Assembly: GCA_025965755.1 (NCBI GenBank)
Contig: JAOPWI010000103.1
Coordinates: forward strand, 1 to 23,378
From: Frankiales bacterium
Lineage (GTDB): Bacteria; Actinomycetota; Actinomycetes; Mycobacteriales; SCTD01
DNA length: 23,378 nt
Direction: 5' to 3'
Made by a program: the position numbers and the translations under genes. Under the pieces are notes generated by a model. The model saw nothing but the letters and a program-made list of their open reading frames with translations. It was not told the DNA's origin and searched no databases. Positions 9,900 through 20,062 of the stretch are shown one piece after another. Positions within the stretch are counted from its first letter, which is position 1, and each line of letters starts with the position of its first letter.

Positions 9900-10828
9900 C
9901 GCCCCGCCCCCCGGGCCGAGGCCGTCAGCCTGGTGAACACGCTCTCCAGGTCCTCGCCGACCGGGACCACGCGGCGCAGGTGCACGCCGGCCTCGCGGGC
10001 GAGCTGGGGTAGCCGGACGGCCAGCCGCCGGCCGTCCTCGGTCTGGACCACCAGCCCGCCCTCCTCCAGCGTCACGGACCCGGTCCTGGGCTCGGCGAGC
10101 AGCAGGCCGGCGAGCCGGCGGGGCTCGTCGGTCTCGACGCGCACCGTGCGGGCCGACTGCGCGAGCAGCTCCTGCACGCCCTCGGGCGTGCCCTCGGCGA
10201 CCAGCCGCCCGTTGACGACGACGAGCACCCGGTCGGCCATCCGCTCGACCTCGCCGAGGATGTGCGAGGAGACCAGGACGGTCCGCCCCTGCGAGCCGAG
10301 GCGGCGCACCAGCTCGACGTCGGCCCGGCGCTGCGCCGGGTCCAGGCCGTTCAGCGGCTCGTCGAGCAGCAGCACCTCAGGGTCGTGGGCGAGCGCCTGG
10401 GCCAGCCGGACGCGCTGGCGCATGCCCTTGGAGAAGCCGGCGACCCGGCGGTCCGCGGCGCCCTCCATGCCGACGGTGCGCAGCGCGGCCCGCGCCGCGC
10501 CCTCGGGATCGCGCACCCCGCGGTGGCGCGCCAGAAACGCGACGGTCTGCTGGGCGGTGAGGAAGGGCCACAGCCCGTCGCCGTCGGGAACCAGGCCGAG
10601 CCGGGCGTGCACCGCGGGCTCGGCCCGCGGATCGAGCCCGAGCACCCGCACGGTCCCCTGGCTGGGCGCGGTGAAGCCGGCCAGCAGGTCGAACAGCGTC
10701 GACTTGCCGGCGCCGTTGTGGCCGAGCAGCCCGGTCACGCCGGGCTCGGAACGGAACGAGACGTCGGACAGGGCGACGGTGTCGCCGAACCACTTCGACA
10801 CCGCGTCCACCTCCAGCGCGGCGGTCAT
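9896..10828 (-). CDS. ABC-2 transporter ATP-binding protein (second module)
   Basis: The 310-residue protein has a complete ATPase domain. It has Walker A GHNGAGKST (36-44), signature FSKGMRQR (SKGMR in place of LSGGQ), Walker B EVLLLDEP, and a switch His in VSSHIL. About 90 extra C-terminal residues end in DLESVFTRLTA, as in drug- and polyketide-exporter ATPases of the CcmA/DrrA type. The Q-loop region reads GLVPDGDGLWPFL with no clear Gln. The gene overlaps the preceding permease stop and the following permease start by ATGA. It probably powers the permease encoded at 9186-9899, though it could also pair with the other permease. Confidence 0.88.
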   Translation of the reverse strand: MTAALEVDAVSKWFGDTVALSDVSFRSEPGVTGLLGHNGAGKSTLFDLLAGFTAPSQGTVRVLGLDPRAEPAVHARLGLVPDGDGLWPFLTAQQTVAFLARHRGVRDPEGAARAALRTVGMEGAADRRVAGFSKGMRQRVRLAQALAHDPEVLLLDEPLNGLDPAQRRADVELVRRLGSQGRTVLVSSHILGEVERMADRVLVVVNGRLVAEGTPEGVQELLAQSARTVRVETDEPRRLAGLLLAEPRTGSVTLEEGGLVVQTEDGRRLAVRLPQLAREAGVHLRRVVPVGEDLESVFTRLTASARGAGR

Positions 10829-11694
10829 GCGTCCTCCGGGTCGGCGTAGCGCCAGGCCAGCACGGCGAGCGACCCGACCACGACGACCGCCCAGACCGCC
10901 CAGACCAGGGCCGACGCCGGCGGGTCAGGCTCGAACGGCTCACCGCCGAGCAGCGTGGCGCCGGCCCGGACGGCGGCCTGCGACAGGTCGAGCGCCAGCA
11001 GGTTGCGCTCGCCGCTCTCGGTGGAGGCCAGAGCGGAGACGAGGGGCGTGACGAGCAGCGCGGCGAGCAGCCCGCCGACCGCGAAGACGCGCTTGGCCGT
11101 CAGGGAGCCGGCCAGCAGCCCGACGCCGGCGAAGTAGACGGTGACGGCCAGGCCCGCGCCGACCAGCCCCGGCAGGTCCCCGATGTCGTCGCGCAGCTGC
11201 TGGAGCGGGGCGTCGGCCGTGACGACGGTGCCGGCGAACAGCGCCAGCAGCGGCCCCAGGCCGACCACGGCGACCAGCGCCAGGGCGGCGAGCACCTTGC
11301 CGAGGACGTACTCCGCCGGCGACAGCGCGGTGGAGAAGTACAGGCTCAGCACCCGGTCCCGGCGCTCCCGGGTGAGCAGCGACGGCAGCGTGGTGGCGGA
11401 GAAGGCGATGACGACCGGCGTGAGCAGGCCGAGCAGCTGCTGGTGCGCCAGCACGTCCGACGGGCTGACGCCCTCCGCCAGCAGCGGAACGCCCACGGCC
11501 GCGACCACGGGCAGGTACGCCGCAGCCAGCAGCAGGAACGGCCAGACCTTGGCGCCGGGCGTGCGCTTGAGGCCGAGCGCGCGGGTGGCCGAGGAGCGGG
11601 CCAGAGCCAGAACGCTGCGCCGGCGGGGCTCGCGCGGGCCGGTGTGGCGGGAGTAGCGCACGTCGTACAGCCGCGCCGCGGGCGGGCTCGTCAT
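10825..11694 (-). CDS. ABC-2 type transporter permease (first module)
   Basis: A 289-residue protein with a basic cytoplasmic N-terminus (residues 1-50) followed by about six hydrophobic segments. These include VWPFLLLAAAYLPVVAAVGV, LLGLLTPVVIAFSATTLPSLL and ALVWAVWAVVVVGSLAVLAW. RERRDRVLSLYFSTALSPAEYVLGK between helices 2 and 3 is the ABC-2 coupling segment. The true start is ATG 11694, which overlaps the upstream ATPase stop by ATGA; the longer open frame to 12306 is antisense-like noise within that ATPase gene. Its stop overlaps the next ATPase start in the same way. The substrate is unknown. Confidence 0.83.
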   Translation of the reverse strand: MTSPPAARLYDVRYSRHTGPREPRRRSVLALARSSATRALGLKRTPGAKVWPFLLLAAAYLPVVAAVGVPLLAEGVSPSDVLAHQQLLGLLTPVVIAFSATTLPSLLTRERRDRVLSLYFSTALSPAEYVLGKVLAALALVAVVGLGPLLALFAGTVVTADAPLQQLRDDIGDLPGLVGAGLAVTVYFAGVGLLAGSLTAKRVFAVGGLLAALLVTPLVSALASTESGERNLLALDLSQAAVRAGATLLGGEPFEPDPPASALVWAVWAVVVVGSLAVLAWRYADPEDA

Positions 11695-12596
11695 GCCATC
11701 GCCTCGACGACGGCGTCCTCGAGGGCGCGGGTGCCGTCGACCAGGGACAGGACGCCGACGCCCCGCTCCGCGGCCAGGTCGCGGACCGCGTCGAGCACCG
11801 CCGGCGACCCGTCGGGCAGGAACAGGCGCGGCCCGTCGACGCTCGCGCGTACGCCCCGCTCGTGCAGCAGCGCAGCGAACGCCGCCGGGTCGCCGGTGAC
11901 CTGCAGGGCGACCGGTCCCGCGGCGGCGGTGCCGGTGACGGTCTGGCGGGCGGCGACCCGGCCGGCGGCCAGCACGATCACCTCGTCGCAGGTGCGCTCG
12001 ATGTCGTCCAGCACGTGCGAGGAGATGACCACCTGAATGCCGAGGTCGCGCGACAGGTGGCGCAGGATCGCCAGCATCTCGTGCCGGCCGGCCGGGTCCA
12101 GGCCGGAGGTCGGCTCGTCGAGCACGACCAGATCGGGACCGTGAACGAGGGCCTGGGCGAGCTTGGTGCGCTGGGCCATGCCCAGGGAGTAGGTCGCCAC
12201 CAGCCGGTGCCGCTCCTCCTCGAGCCCGACGGCGAACAGCACCTCCGAGGCCCGGCGCAGCGCGTCGCGGCGGGTCAGGCCGCGCAGGCGGGCCAGGTGC
12301 AGGCACAGGTCCTGCGCCGACATGTCGGTCGGCAGGCAGGCGTGCTCGGGCATGTAGCCGACCCGCGCGCGGATCGCCGCCCCGTGGCGGGAGGCGTCCA
12401 TCCCGAGCACCCGGACCTGGCCCTCGTCCGGGGCGAGCAGGCCGAGGGCCACCTTCATGAGCGTCGACTTGCCGGCGCCGTTGGCACCGAGCAGGCCGGT
12501 CGCCGGCGCGGTGAGCGAGGCGGTCACGCCGTCGAGGGCGCGCACGTCGCCGAAGACCTTGACCAGCCCGTCGAAGCGGAGCGCGTCGGCAGTCAC
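11691..12596 (-). CDS. ABC-2 transporter ATP-binding protein (first module)
   Basis: The 301-residue protein has Walker A GANGAGKST (37-45), a signature written YSLGMAQR, Walker B DLVVLDEP and a switch His in ISSHVLDD. The Q-loop position reads VGYMPE, with Glu, a substitution often seen in CcmA/NatA-like export ATPases. About 75 further C-terminal residues form a variable accessory domain. Start GTG 12596 has no Shine-Dalgarno sequence, which hints at a leaderless or coupled start. It heads the chain of four ABC genes joined by ATGA overlaps and is probably the ATPase for the permease at 10825-11694. Confidence 0.87.
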   Translation of the reverse strand: MTADALRFDGLVKVFGDVRALDGVTASLTAPATGLLGANGAGKSTLMKVALGLLAPDEGQVRVLGMDASRHGAAIRARVGYMPEHACLPTDMSAQDLCLHLARLRGLTRRDALRRASEVLFAVGLEEERHRLVATYSLGMAQRTKLAQALVHGPDLVVLDEPTSGLDPAGRHEMLAILRHLSRDLGIQVVISSHVLDDIERTCDEVIVLAAGRVAARQTVTGTAAAGPVALQVTGDPAAFAALLHERGVRASVDGPRLFLPDGSPAVLDAVRDLAAERGVGVLSLVDGTRALEDAVVEAMA

Positions 12597-12657
12597 AGGG
12601 CGACCGTACGGGCCGCAGCCGCCGCGGCCGTCGCCCGCGCCGTCGCTGTGGACAGCG

Positions 12658-12912
12658 TCAGGCCCAGGAGGCGGGCGCCGGGCCGTACGTGCGGGGCTGC
12701 TCCTCGCCGAGCGGCATCAGCCACCACAGGGCGGGATAGACCAGCAGCTGGCTGCCCGGAACGAGCAGCAGCAGGATCGCGAACAGCAGCCGGGCCGGCC
12801 ACGCCTCGATGCCCAGGCGCTGGCCGAGGCCGGCGCAGACGCCGCCGAGGACCCGCGCGTCGCGGGAGCGGTAGAGGCCCTGGCGGGCGAAGGCGGCGCG
12901 GATGTCGTCCAT
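12658..12912 (-). CDS. PspC-domain small membrane protein
   Basis: The 84-residue protein has the PspC signature LYRSRDARVLGGVCAGLGQRLGI (about residues 13-35). A membrane stretch (ARLLFAILLLLVPGSQLLVYPALWWLMP) and a short polar tail follow. PspC domains occur in the phage-shock membrane-stress regulator and in many actinobacterial small membrane proteins of unknown role. Start ATG 12912 has AGAGGA six bases ahead. The open frame to 13554 is a shadow of the neighbouring gene. The gene lies 65 bases from the gene upstream and 61 from the ABC gene downstream, all on the minus strand. Confidence 0.85.
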   Translation of the reverse strand: MDDIRAAFARQGLYRSRDARVLGGVCAGLGQRLGIEAWPARLLFAILLLLVPGSQLLVYPALWWLMPLGEEQPRTYGPAPASWA

Positions 12913-12977
12913 GGAAGGTCCTCTACTCGGCGATGTGCTGACGACCACGACACTGCTCCCGCGCCCTCCACGGCGCA

Positions 12978-13844
12978 TCAGGGCGTGACCCTGGCCGCCC
13001 CCTGACCCAGCAACCCCCGGGCAGCCCCGAGCAGGCGCGCGCGCAGCCCGGCCGCCTCGGCGGCGAAGGCACGCTGCGCGGCGGCGTACGCGGTGCGCCC
13101 CTGCGCCGTCTCGACCGGCACCGGCTCCAGCCCGAGGGCGGAGAAGTCGTACGGCGACGCCCGCATGTCGAGCACCCGGACCCGGCGGGCGAGGTCGAAG
13201 CAGTCCGCGACGAGCTCGGACGGGACCCAGGGCGCCAGCTTGTAGGACCACTTGTAGAGGTCCATGTTGGCGTGCAGGCAGCCGCCCTGCTCCAGGTCGC
13301 CCTGGCTCTCGCGGGTCGGCTGCAGGACGTTGAGCGGCCGGGCCGTCGGGGTGAAGAACCGGAACGCGTCGAAGTGCGAGCAGCGCACCGGCAGGCTCTC
13401 CACGACGGCGGCCGTCCCGTCGGCTCCCAGCCGCAGCGGCCAGCGCTCGTGGCGCACCTGCTCGGCGCGGTGGACCATCGCCCACTCGTGCAGCCCGAAG
13501 CAGCCGAACTGCGCCGGCCGGGAGGCGGTGCGCTCGAGCAGGTCGGCCACCCACTCGGCGGTGCGCAGCACCCGGTCGGTCGGCGCGTCGAGCGCGGCGC
13601 CACCGTCGACCGCGACCCAGCCGGCGCCGGCCGGCTCGGCTCCCTCGAGCACGACGCCCGGTCCGGGGCTCCAGCGGCGCAGCGCCGCGGGACGGTGGGA
13701 GTAGTAGCTGAACAGGAAGTCCTCGACCGGGTGGGCCTCGCCGCGGCCGGCGCGAGCCAGCACCGGACCGGTCCAGGCGTCGACCCGCGCCTCGTGCCCG
13801 GCCTGGCGGGCGCGCCAGAGACCGGCGGGCAGGAGGGTCATCAT
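12978..13844 (-). CDS. Conserved actinobacterial protein, often labelled 3-methyladenine DNA glycosylase
   Basis: A 288-residue protein with conserved-looking blocks: VEDFLFSYYSHRPAALRRW (40-58), RCSHFDAFRFFTP (154-166), GGCLHANMDLYKWSYKL (187-203) and LDMRASPYDF (225-234). From memory these match an actinobacterial family that databases commonly call 3-methyladenine DNA glycosylase. I see no helix-hairpin-helix or other recognised glycosylase motif, so the name should be treated as unproven. The dense conserved His, Asp and Cys residues suggest an enzyme. It starts at ATG 13844 or 13841 without a clear ribosome site, 29 bases after the STAS gene, and so is probably co-transcribed with it. 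Confidence 0.75.
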   Translation of the reverse strand: MMTLLPAGLWRARQAGHEARVDAWTGPVLARAGRGEAHPVEDFLFSYYSHRPAALRRWSPGPGVVLEGAEPAGAGWVAVDGGAALDAPTDRVLRTAEWVADLLERTASRPAQFGCFGLHEWAMVHRAEQVRHERWPLRLGADGTAAVVESLPVRCSHFDAFRFFTPTARPLNVLQPTRESQGDLEQGGCLHANMDLYKWSYKLAPWVPSELVADCFDLARRVRVLDMRASPYDFSALGLEPVPVETAQGRTAYAAAQRAFAAEAAGLRARLLGAARGLLGQGAARVTP

Positions 13845-13873
13845 CGCGCGGCCAGGCTACGGGCGGGAACGGC

Positions 13874-14335
13874 TCAGGGCGTCGTGTGCAGGTCCCCGGC
13901 CGCCTGCCAGCGGCGGGCCTCGGCCCGCACGTCGACGTCCTCGGCGTCGCACGGCACGAGCAGGTCGGTCAGCTCGTGCCGCCGGAGCAGCGTCAGCGCC
14001 CGGGCCGACGGCCGCGTGACGGTCAGGCAGCCACCGGTGCGGTGCAGGTGGGCCGCGGCTCCGGCGAGCACCTGCAGGGCGGCCAGGTCGATCTCCTCGA
14101 CGTCGTGCAGGTCGACCGCCAGCCGGGTCACCCCCGCGGTCAGGCACGCCGCCAGCTGCTGCCGCAGCCGGTTGCAGTCCTCCTCGTGCAGTCGGCCGCC
14201 CAGGCGCAGGTGGACCGCGTCGTCGATCTCGGGTCTGTTGGCCCTCGTCACGTCGCTCTCCTCGTCGACCCGCAGCGGGCCGGCGGGAAGCCGGACCGGC
14301 GGGAAGGGCGTGCTACCCGCTTGTGTGCGTTTCAC
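13874..14335 (-). CDS. STAS-domain protein (anti-sigma-factor-antagonist-like)
   Basis: The STAS fold is visible in AVHLRLGGRLHEEDCNRLRQQL, RLAVDLHDVEEIDLAALQVL and GCLTVTRPSARALTLLRR, as in SpoIIAA/RsbV proteins that bind anti-sigma kinases. The position of the phosphorylated Ser (MDSSGL in SpoIIAA) reads IDLAAL here, so the usual phosphorylation switch is missing. Two starts are plausible. GTG 14335 follows AGGAGG by seven bases and gives 153 residues; GTG 14251 follows GAGGAG by six bases and gives 125. I chose the first because of its near-perfect ribosome site and A-rich first codons. It leads the minus-strand run, divergent from the DEAD-box helicase. Its partner is unknown. Confidence 0.75.
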   Translation of the reverse strand: MKRTQAGSTPFPPVRLPAGPLRVDEESDVTRANRPEIDDAVHLRLGGRLHEEDCNRLRQQLAACLTAGVTRLAVDLHDVEEIDLAALQVLAGAAAHLHRTGGCLTVTRPSARALTLLRRHELTDLLVPCDAEDVDVRAEARRWQAAGDLHTTP

Positions 14336-14342
14336 CCCAAGA

Positions 14343-14348
14343 CCTCCT
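14343..14348 (-). promoter_or_regulatory. AGGAGG ribosome site for the long form of the STAS protein
   Basis: On the minus strand AGGAGG ends seven bases before GTG 14335. It competes with the GAGGAG before GTG 14251, so both forms could be made. Confidence 0.5.
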
Positions 14349-14453
14349 GATCTGCCCGAGCTAGCGGCGGATGCCCCGGACGGGCCGGCACCGACGTCGT
14401 GGACCATGGAGGGCACCCCCAGGACGAGCACGCACCAGGAAGGCGGCAGACCG

Positions 14454-16232
14454 ATGGCGCAGGACCGGCCCGACGAGCGGGCGGACGCGGACGCGAGGTC
14501 GGCGGCGGACGCGAGGGCGGCGGCGGACGTGAGGTCGGCGGCAGACAGCGGCACCTTTGGCGACCTCGACCTGCGCCCAGAGCTGCTGGCGGCGCTGGCG
14601 GCGCTGGGCTACGAGGAGCCGACGCCGATCCAGCGCGAGGCCATTCCCGCGATGCTGACGGGGCGGGACCTGCTGGGCCAGGCAGCGACAGGGACCGGCA
14701 AGACCGCTGCGTTCGCGCTGCCGCTCCTGCATCGCCTGGCCTCCGGCTCCCGCGGGCCCGCACCGACCGGTCTGGTCCTCGCACCCACGCGTGAGCTCAC
14801 GATGCAGGTCTCGGAGGCGATCCACAAGTACGGCCGCGACCTGGGTGCCCGGGTTCTCCCGGTCTACGGCGGTCAGCCCATCGGCCGGCAGCTGCGGGAG
14901 CTGGCCCGCGGGGTCGACGTGGTGGTCGCGACGCCCGGCCGGGCGCTCGACCACATCTCACGCGGCACCCTCGTCCTGACGGACGTGCAGACGGTCGTGC
15001 TGGACGAGGCCGACGAGATGCTCGACATGGGCTTCGCCGAGGACCTCGAGGCGATCCTCAACGCGCTGCCGGCCGAGCGCCAGACGGTGCTGTTCTCGGC
15101 CACGATCCCGTCGCACATCGACCGGATGGTCCGCCGGCACCTGCGCGACCCGCTCCGGGTGCGCATCGAGCGCGCCGCGGTGCCGGCCGGCGACGCGCCG
15201 CGCGTGCGGCAGAGCGCCTATCTGGTCCCGCGCGCCCACAAGCCGGCCGCGCTGGGCCGGCTGCTCGACGTCGAGGCGCCGACCGCGGCCATCGTCTTCT
15301 GCCGCACCCGCGGCGAGGTCGACCAGCTGACCGAGACCCTGAACGGTCGCGGCTACCGCTCGGAGCCGCTGCACGGCGGCATGAGCCAGGAGCAGCGCGA
15401 CCGGGTCATGCAGCGCCTGCGCGCGGGATCGGCGGAGCTGCTCGTCGCGACCGACGTGGCGGCCCGCGGCCTGGACGTGGACCAGCTCACCCACGTCTTC
15501 AACTACGACGTGCCGTCGGCCCCGGAGTCCTACGTCCACCGCATCGGCCGGGTCGGTCGCGCCGGCCGCGAGGGGGTCGCGATCACCCTGGCCGAGCCGC
15601 GCGAGCAGCGGATGCTGCAGAGCATCGAGCGCCTGACCGGCCAGAAGATCGCCATGGAGAAGCTGCCCTCGGTCGCGGACCTGCAGGCCCGGCGGCTCGA
15701 CCTGACCCGGGCGGCCGTCGCCGAGCACCTCGCGGGCGGCGACCTCGACCGGTTCAGCGGCGTCCTGGACCAGCTGCTCGGGGACCATGACCTGCGCGAG
15801 GTCGCCCTCGCCGCGCTCGCGCTGGCCCACCAGGCCGACGGGCCGACGGTCGACGAGCAGGAGATTCCGGAGGTCGCCGCGCGGCCGGTCCGGGAGCGCG
15901 AGCCGTACGCCGGCTCGTCGAGCGCCGCCCGGCCGTCCGGCAGCGCCCCGTCCGGCGTGCGCGGCCCGCGACCGACGACGGGCAGGCTGGCCGGCCGGGA
16001 CATGACCCGGCTGTTCATCGGGGCCGGCCGGCAGGCCGGCGTGCGGCCTCAGGACCTGGTCGGGGCGATCGCCAACGAGTCCAGCCTGTCCGGCCGGGAG
16101 ATCGGGGCGATCGAGATCACCGAGCGGTTCTCCCTCGTCGACGTCCCGTCCGAGGCGGCCGAGGACGTCATCACCGCGCTGCGCGGCAGCGTGATCAAGG
16201 GCCGGAAGGCGACCGTCCGACGGGAGCGCTGA
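14454..16232 (+). CDS. DEAD-box ATP-dependent RNA helicase with DbpA-type RNA-binding domain
   Basis: A 592-residue helicase that unwinds RNA in ribosome assembly or cold adaptation. Its motifs are GYEEPTPIQ (52-60), ATGTGKT (78-84), PTREL (111-115), TPGR (160-163), DEAD (184-187), SAT (215-217), ATDVAARGLDV (332-342) and HRIGRVGRAG (362-371). The last 80 or so residues (from about 513) resemble the DbpA/CsdA RNA-binding domain, with IGAIEITERFSLVDVP and a basic end. The first 35 residues are an Ala/Asp/Arg repeat. ATG 14454 follows AGGAAGG by ten bases; an in-frame ATG at 14406 is an alternative. The architecture is DeaD/CsdA-like. It is probably a single-gene unit, divergent from the STAS gene. 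Confidence 0.93.
   Translation: MAQDRPDERADADARSAADARAAADVRSAADSGTFGDLDLRPELLAALAALGYEEPTPIQREAIPAMLTGRDLLGQAATGTGKTAAFALPLLHRLASGSRGPAPTGLVLAPTRELTMQVSEAIHKYGRDLGARVLPVYGGQPIGRQLRELARGVDVVVATPGRALDHISRGTLVLTDVQTVVLDEADEMLDMGFAEDLEAILNALPAERQTVLFSATIPSHIDRMVRRHLRDPLRVRIERAAVPAGDAPRVRQSAYLVPRAHKPAALGRLLDVEAPTAAIVFCRTRGEVDQLTETLNGRGYRSEPLHGGMSQEQRDRVMQRLRAGSAELLVATDVAARGLDVDQLTHVFNYDVPSAPESYVHRIGRVGRAGREGVAITLAEPREQRMLQSIERLTGQKIAMEKLPSVADLQARRLDLTRAAVAEHLAGGDLDRFSGVLDQLLGDHDLREVALAALALAHQADGPTVDEQEIPEVAARPVREREPYAGSSSAARPSGSAPSGVRGPRPTTGRLAGRDMTRLFIGAGRQAGVRPQDLVGAIANESSLSGREIGAIEITERFSLVDVPSEAAEDVITALRGSVIKGRKATVRRER
14487..14546 (+). repeat. Three 18-base tandem units in the helicase N-terminus
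   Basis: Units at 14487-14504, 14505-14522 and 14523-14540 differ at only one or two bases each, and a partial fourth copy follows to 14546. They encode ADARSA, ADARAA, ADVRSA and AD. The reading frame is preserved, so copy-number change would only lengthen or shorten a disordered charged segment. Confidence 0.8.
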
Positions 16233-16303
16233 CCCGGGATCGTCCGGGCGAGCACCGGCCGGCCGGCGGTTCCGGGCCGCCCGGCAGCCAGTAGCAAGAC
16301 GGA

Positions 16304-16322
16304 CGTACGGTTTGGTGGTACG
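16304..16322. promoter_or_regulatory. Candidate operator dyad (CGTAC-N9-GTACG) before the AcnR-like gene
   Basis: CGTAC at 16304-16308 is mirrored by GTACG at 16318-16322, nine bases apart. The sequence also reads as a direct repeat GTACGGT (16305 and 16318). It overlaps the likely promoter of the TetR gene just upstream of GTG 16331, which is where an autorepressor would bind. This is an inference from position and symmetry. Confidence 0.4.
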
Positions 16323-16331
16323 GTGCCGGCG
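16319..16331 (+). promoter_or_regulatory. Candidate -10 element for a leaderless acnR-acnA transcript
   Basis: TACGGT (16319-16324) ends seven bases before GTG 16331, where transcription would begin on the start codon itself. No Shine-Dalgarno sequence precedes this GTG, consistent with leaderless initiation. The -35 region is weak. Confidence 0.35.
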
Positions 16332-16932
16332 TGCCCAAGGTGACCGACCAGCAGCTGCAGTCGCGGCGTGGCCAGATCCTCGGCGCGGCCCGGCGGGCGT
16401 TCGCCCGACACGGGTACGAGGGTGCGACCGTCAAGGTGCTCGAGGTCGAGACCGGCCTGTCGCGCGGCGCGATCTTCCACCACTTCCGCGACAAGGAGGC
16501 GCTGTTCCTCGCCCTCGCGGAGGACGACGCCGCCCGCACCGCCGCGGTGGTGGCCGAGCACGGCCTGGTGCAGGTCATGCGCGACCTCGAGGACAAGGAC
16601 GCCGGCTGGCTCGGCGTGCAGCTCGAGGTGCGCCGGCGGCTGCGCACCGACCCGGCCTTCGCCGCCCAGTGGGCCGAGCGCCAGCTGGCCGTCCGGGACG
16701 CCACGATCGAGCGCCTGGACCGCCAGCGCGCCGCCGGCGTCGTGCGCGCCGACGTGCCGGTCGAGCTGCTCGCCGACTTTCTGCGGCTGGTCTTCGACGG
16801 GCTCGTCAGCTCGCTGGCCACCGGCATGCCCACTGCCCACCTGGACGGGGTCCTCGACCTCGTGGAGGACGCCGTGAGAACACCCCGTACACCCCCCGTT
16901 AGCGTGACCGCAGACCCACACGAGGAGAGCGC

Positions 16933-16936
<4 letters not shown>
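16331..16936 (+). CDS. acnR: TetR-family regulator, AcnR-like
   Basis: The 201-residue protein has a TetR DNA-binding domain at its N-terminus (about residues 12-58), with helix-turn-helix [22 protein letters not shown] ligand-binding domain follows. The start ([17 protein letters not shown]), [24 protein letters not shown] and [12 protein letters not shown] resemble AcnR, which represses aconitase genes in Corynebacterium. The stop overlaps the acnA start by ATGA, so the two are translationally coupled and the repressor probably controls its own operon. The start is GTG 16331, without a ribosome site. The gene order is reversed relative to the acn-acnR order known from Corynebacterium. Confidence 0.82.
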
Positions 16937-19746
<2,810 letters not shown>

Positions 19747-19753
19747 CCCGCCA

Positions 19754-19797
19754 GCCGAGGAGCCCGGGACCCTTGCGGGGGACCCGGGCTCCTCGGC
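19754..19797 (+). terminator. Strong hairpin terminator after acnA
   Basis: Positions 19754-19768 pair perfectly with 19783-19797 (15 bp), and after one mismatch three more C-G pairs extend the stem into the loop. It begins eight bases after the acnA stop. There is no T tract, as usual for GC-rich actinobacteria. Confidence 0.85.
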
Positions 19798-19858
19798 GCG
19801 TCGGACCTGTTCTCAGGCTGCTTGGGGCCGAGCCCTCCCCGCCGAGCCGAACAAGAGC

Positions 19859-19864
19859 GATACT
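19859..19864 (+). promoter_or_regulatory. Candidate -10 element upstream of rpoD
   Basis: GATACT lies seven bases before GTG 19871, the first codon of the leader frame, so a leaderless transcript is possible. No good -35 is visible at 16-18 bases upstream, so the recognising sigma factor is unclear. Confidence 0.35.
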
Positions 19865-19870
19865 GGTGCC

Positions 19871-20062
19871 GTGACCACCTCGTTCCTGGAGGCGGCCACG
19901 GCGCGCCCGCCCCTGCCCGGGGCCGTCAGCCGCGACCGTGGCGCCGGGTTGGGGGCAGGCACGCGCTGCGTCGAGGGCCCTGCACCGACCCTGGAGCGGC
20001 CCGACCCTCCGGCACAGCTGGACCCGGCACCCTGCACCTGCGGACCGAAGGACCTCGCGTGA
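19871..20062 (+). CDS. Possible 63-residue leader peptide overlapping rpoD
   Basis: An open frame starts at GTG 19871 and ends at TGA 20060-20062, sharing the bases GTGA with the rpoD start. It has no ribosome site but lies seven bases after a GATACT element, which would suit a leaderless start. Third codon positions are mostly G or C, though somewhat less uniformly than in the clear genes. The product is rich in Pro, Ala and Gly and ends with [11 protein letters not shown] do not recognise it. It may be a leader peptide that couples ribosome entry to rpoD, or chance in GC-rich DNA. Confidence 0.3.
   Translation: MTTSFLEAATARPPLPGAVSRDRGAGLGAGTRCVEGPAPTLERPDPPAQLDPAPCTCGPKDLA

Larger units (their letters stand above)
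19747..20058 (+). other. Intergenic region acnA to rpoD
   Basis: This 312-base stretch holds the acnA terminator (19754-19797), a possible -10 element GATACT (19859-19864) and a 63-codon open frame (19871-20062) that overlaps the rpoD start. No other gene-like signal is visible on either strand. Confidence 0.6.

Noticed and set aside
10825..12306. Long 493-codon form of the first ABC-2 permease
   Set aside because: The first 204 codons overlap the ATPase gene in another frame and are Arg/Pro/Gly-rich noise; ATG 11694 gives the ATGA overlap seen throughout the operon.
14312..14340. GGGTAG on the minus strand as a SigB/SigF-type -10 inside the STAS gene start
   Set aside because: No GTTT-like -35 lies at the right distance, and the segment reads as codons of the long form.
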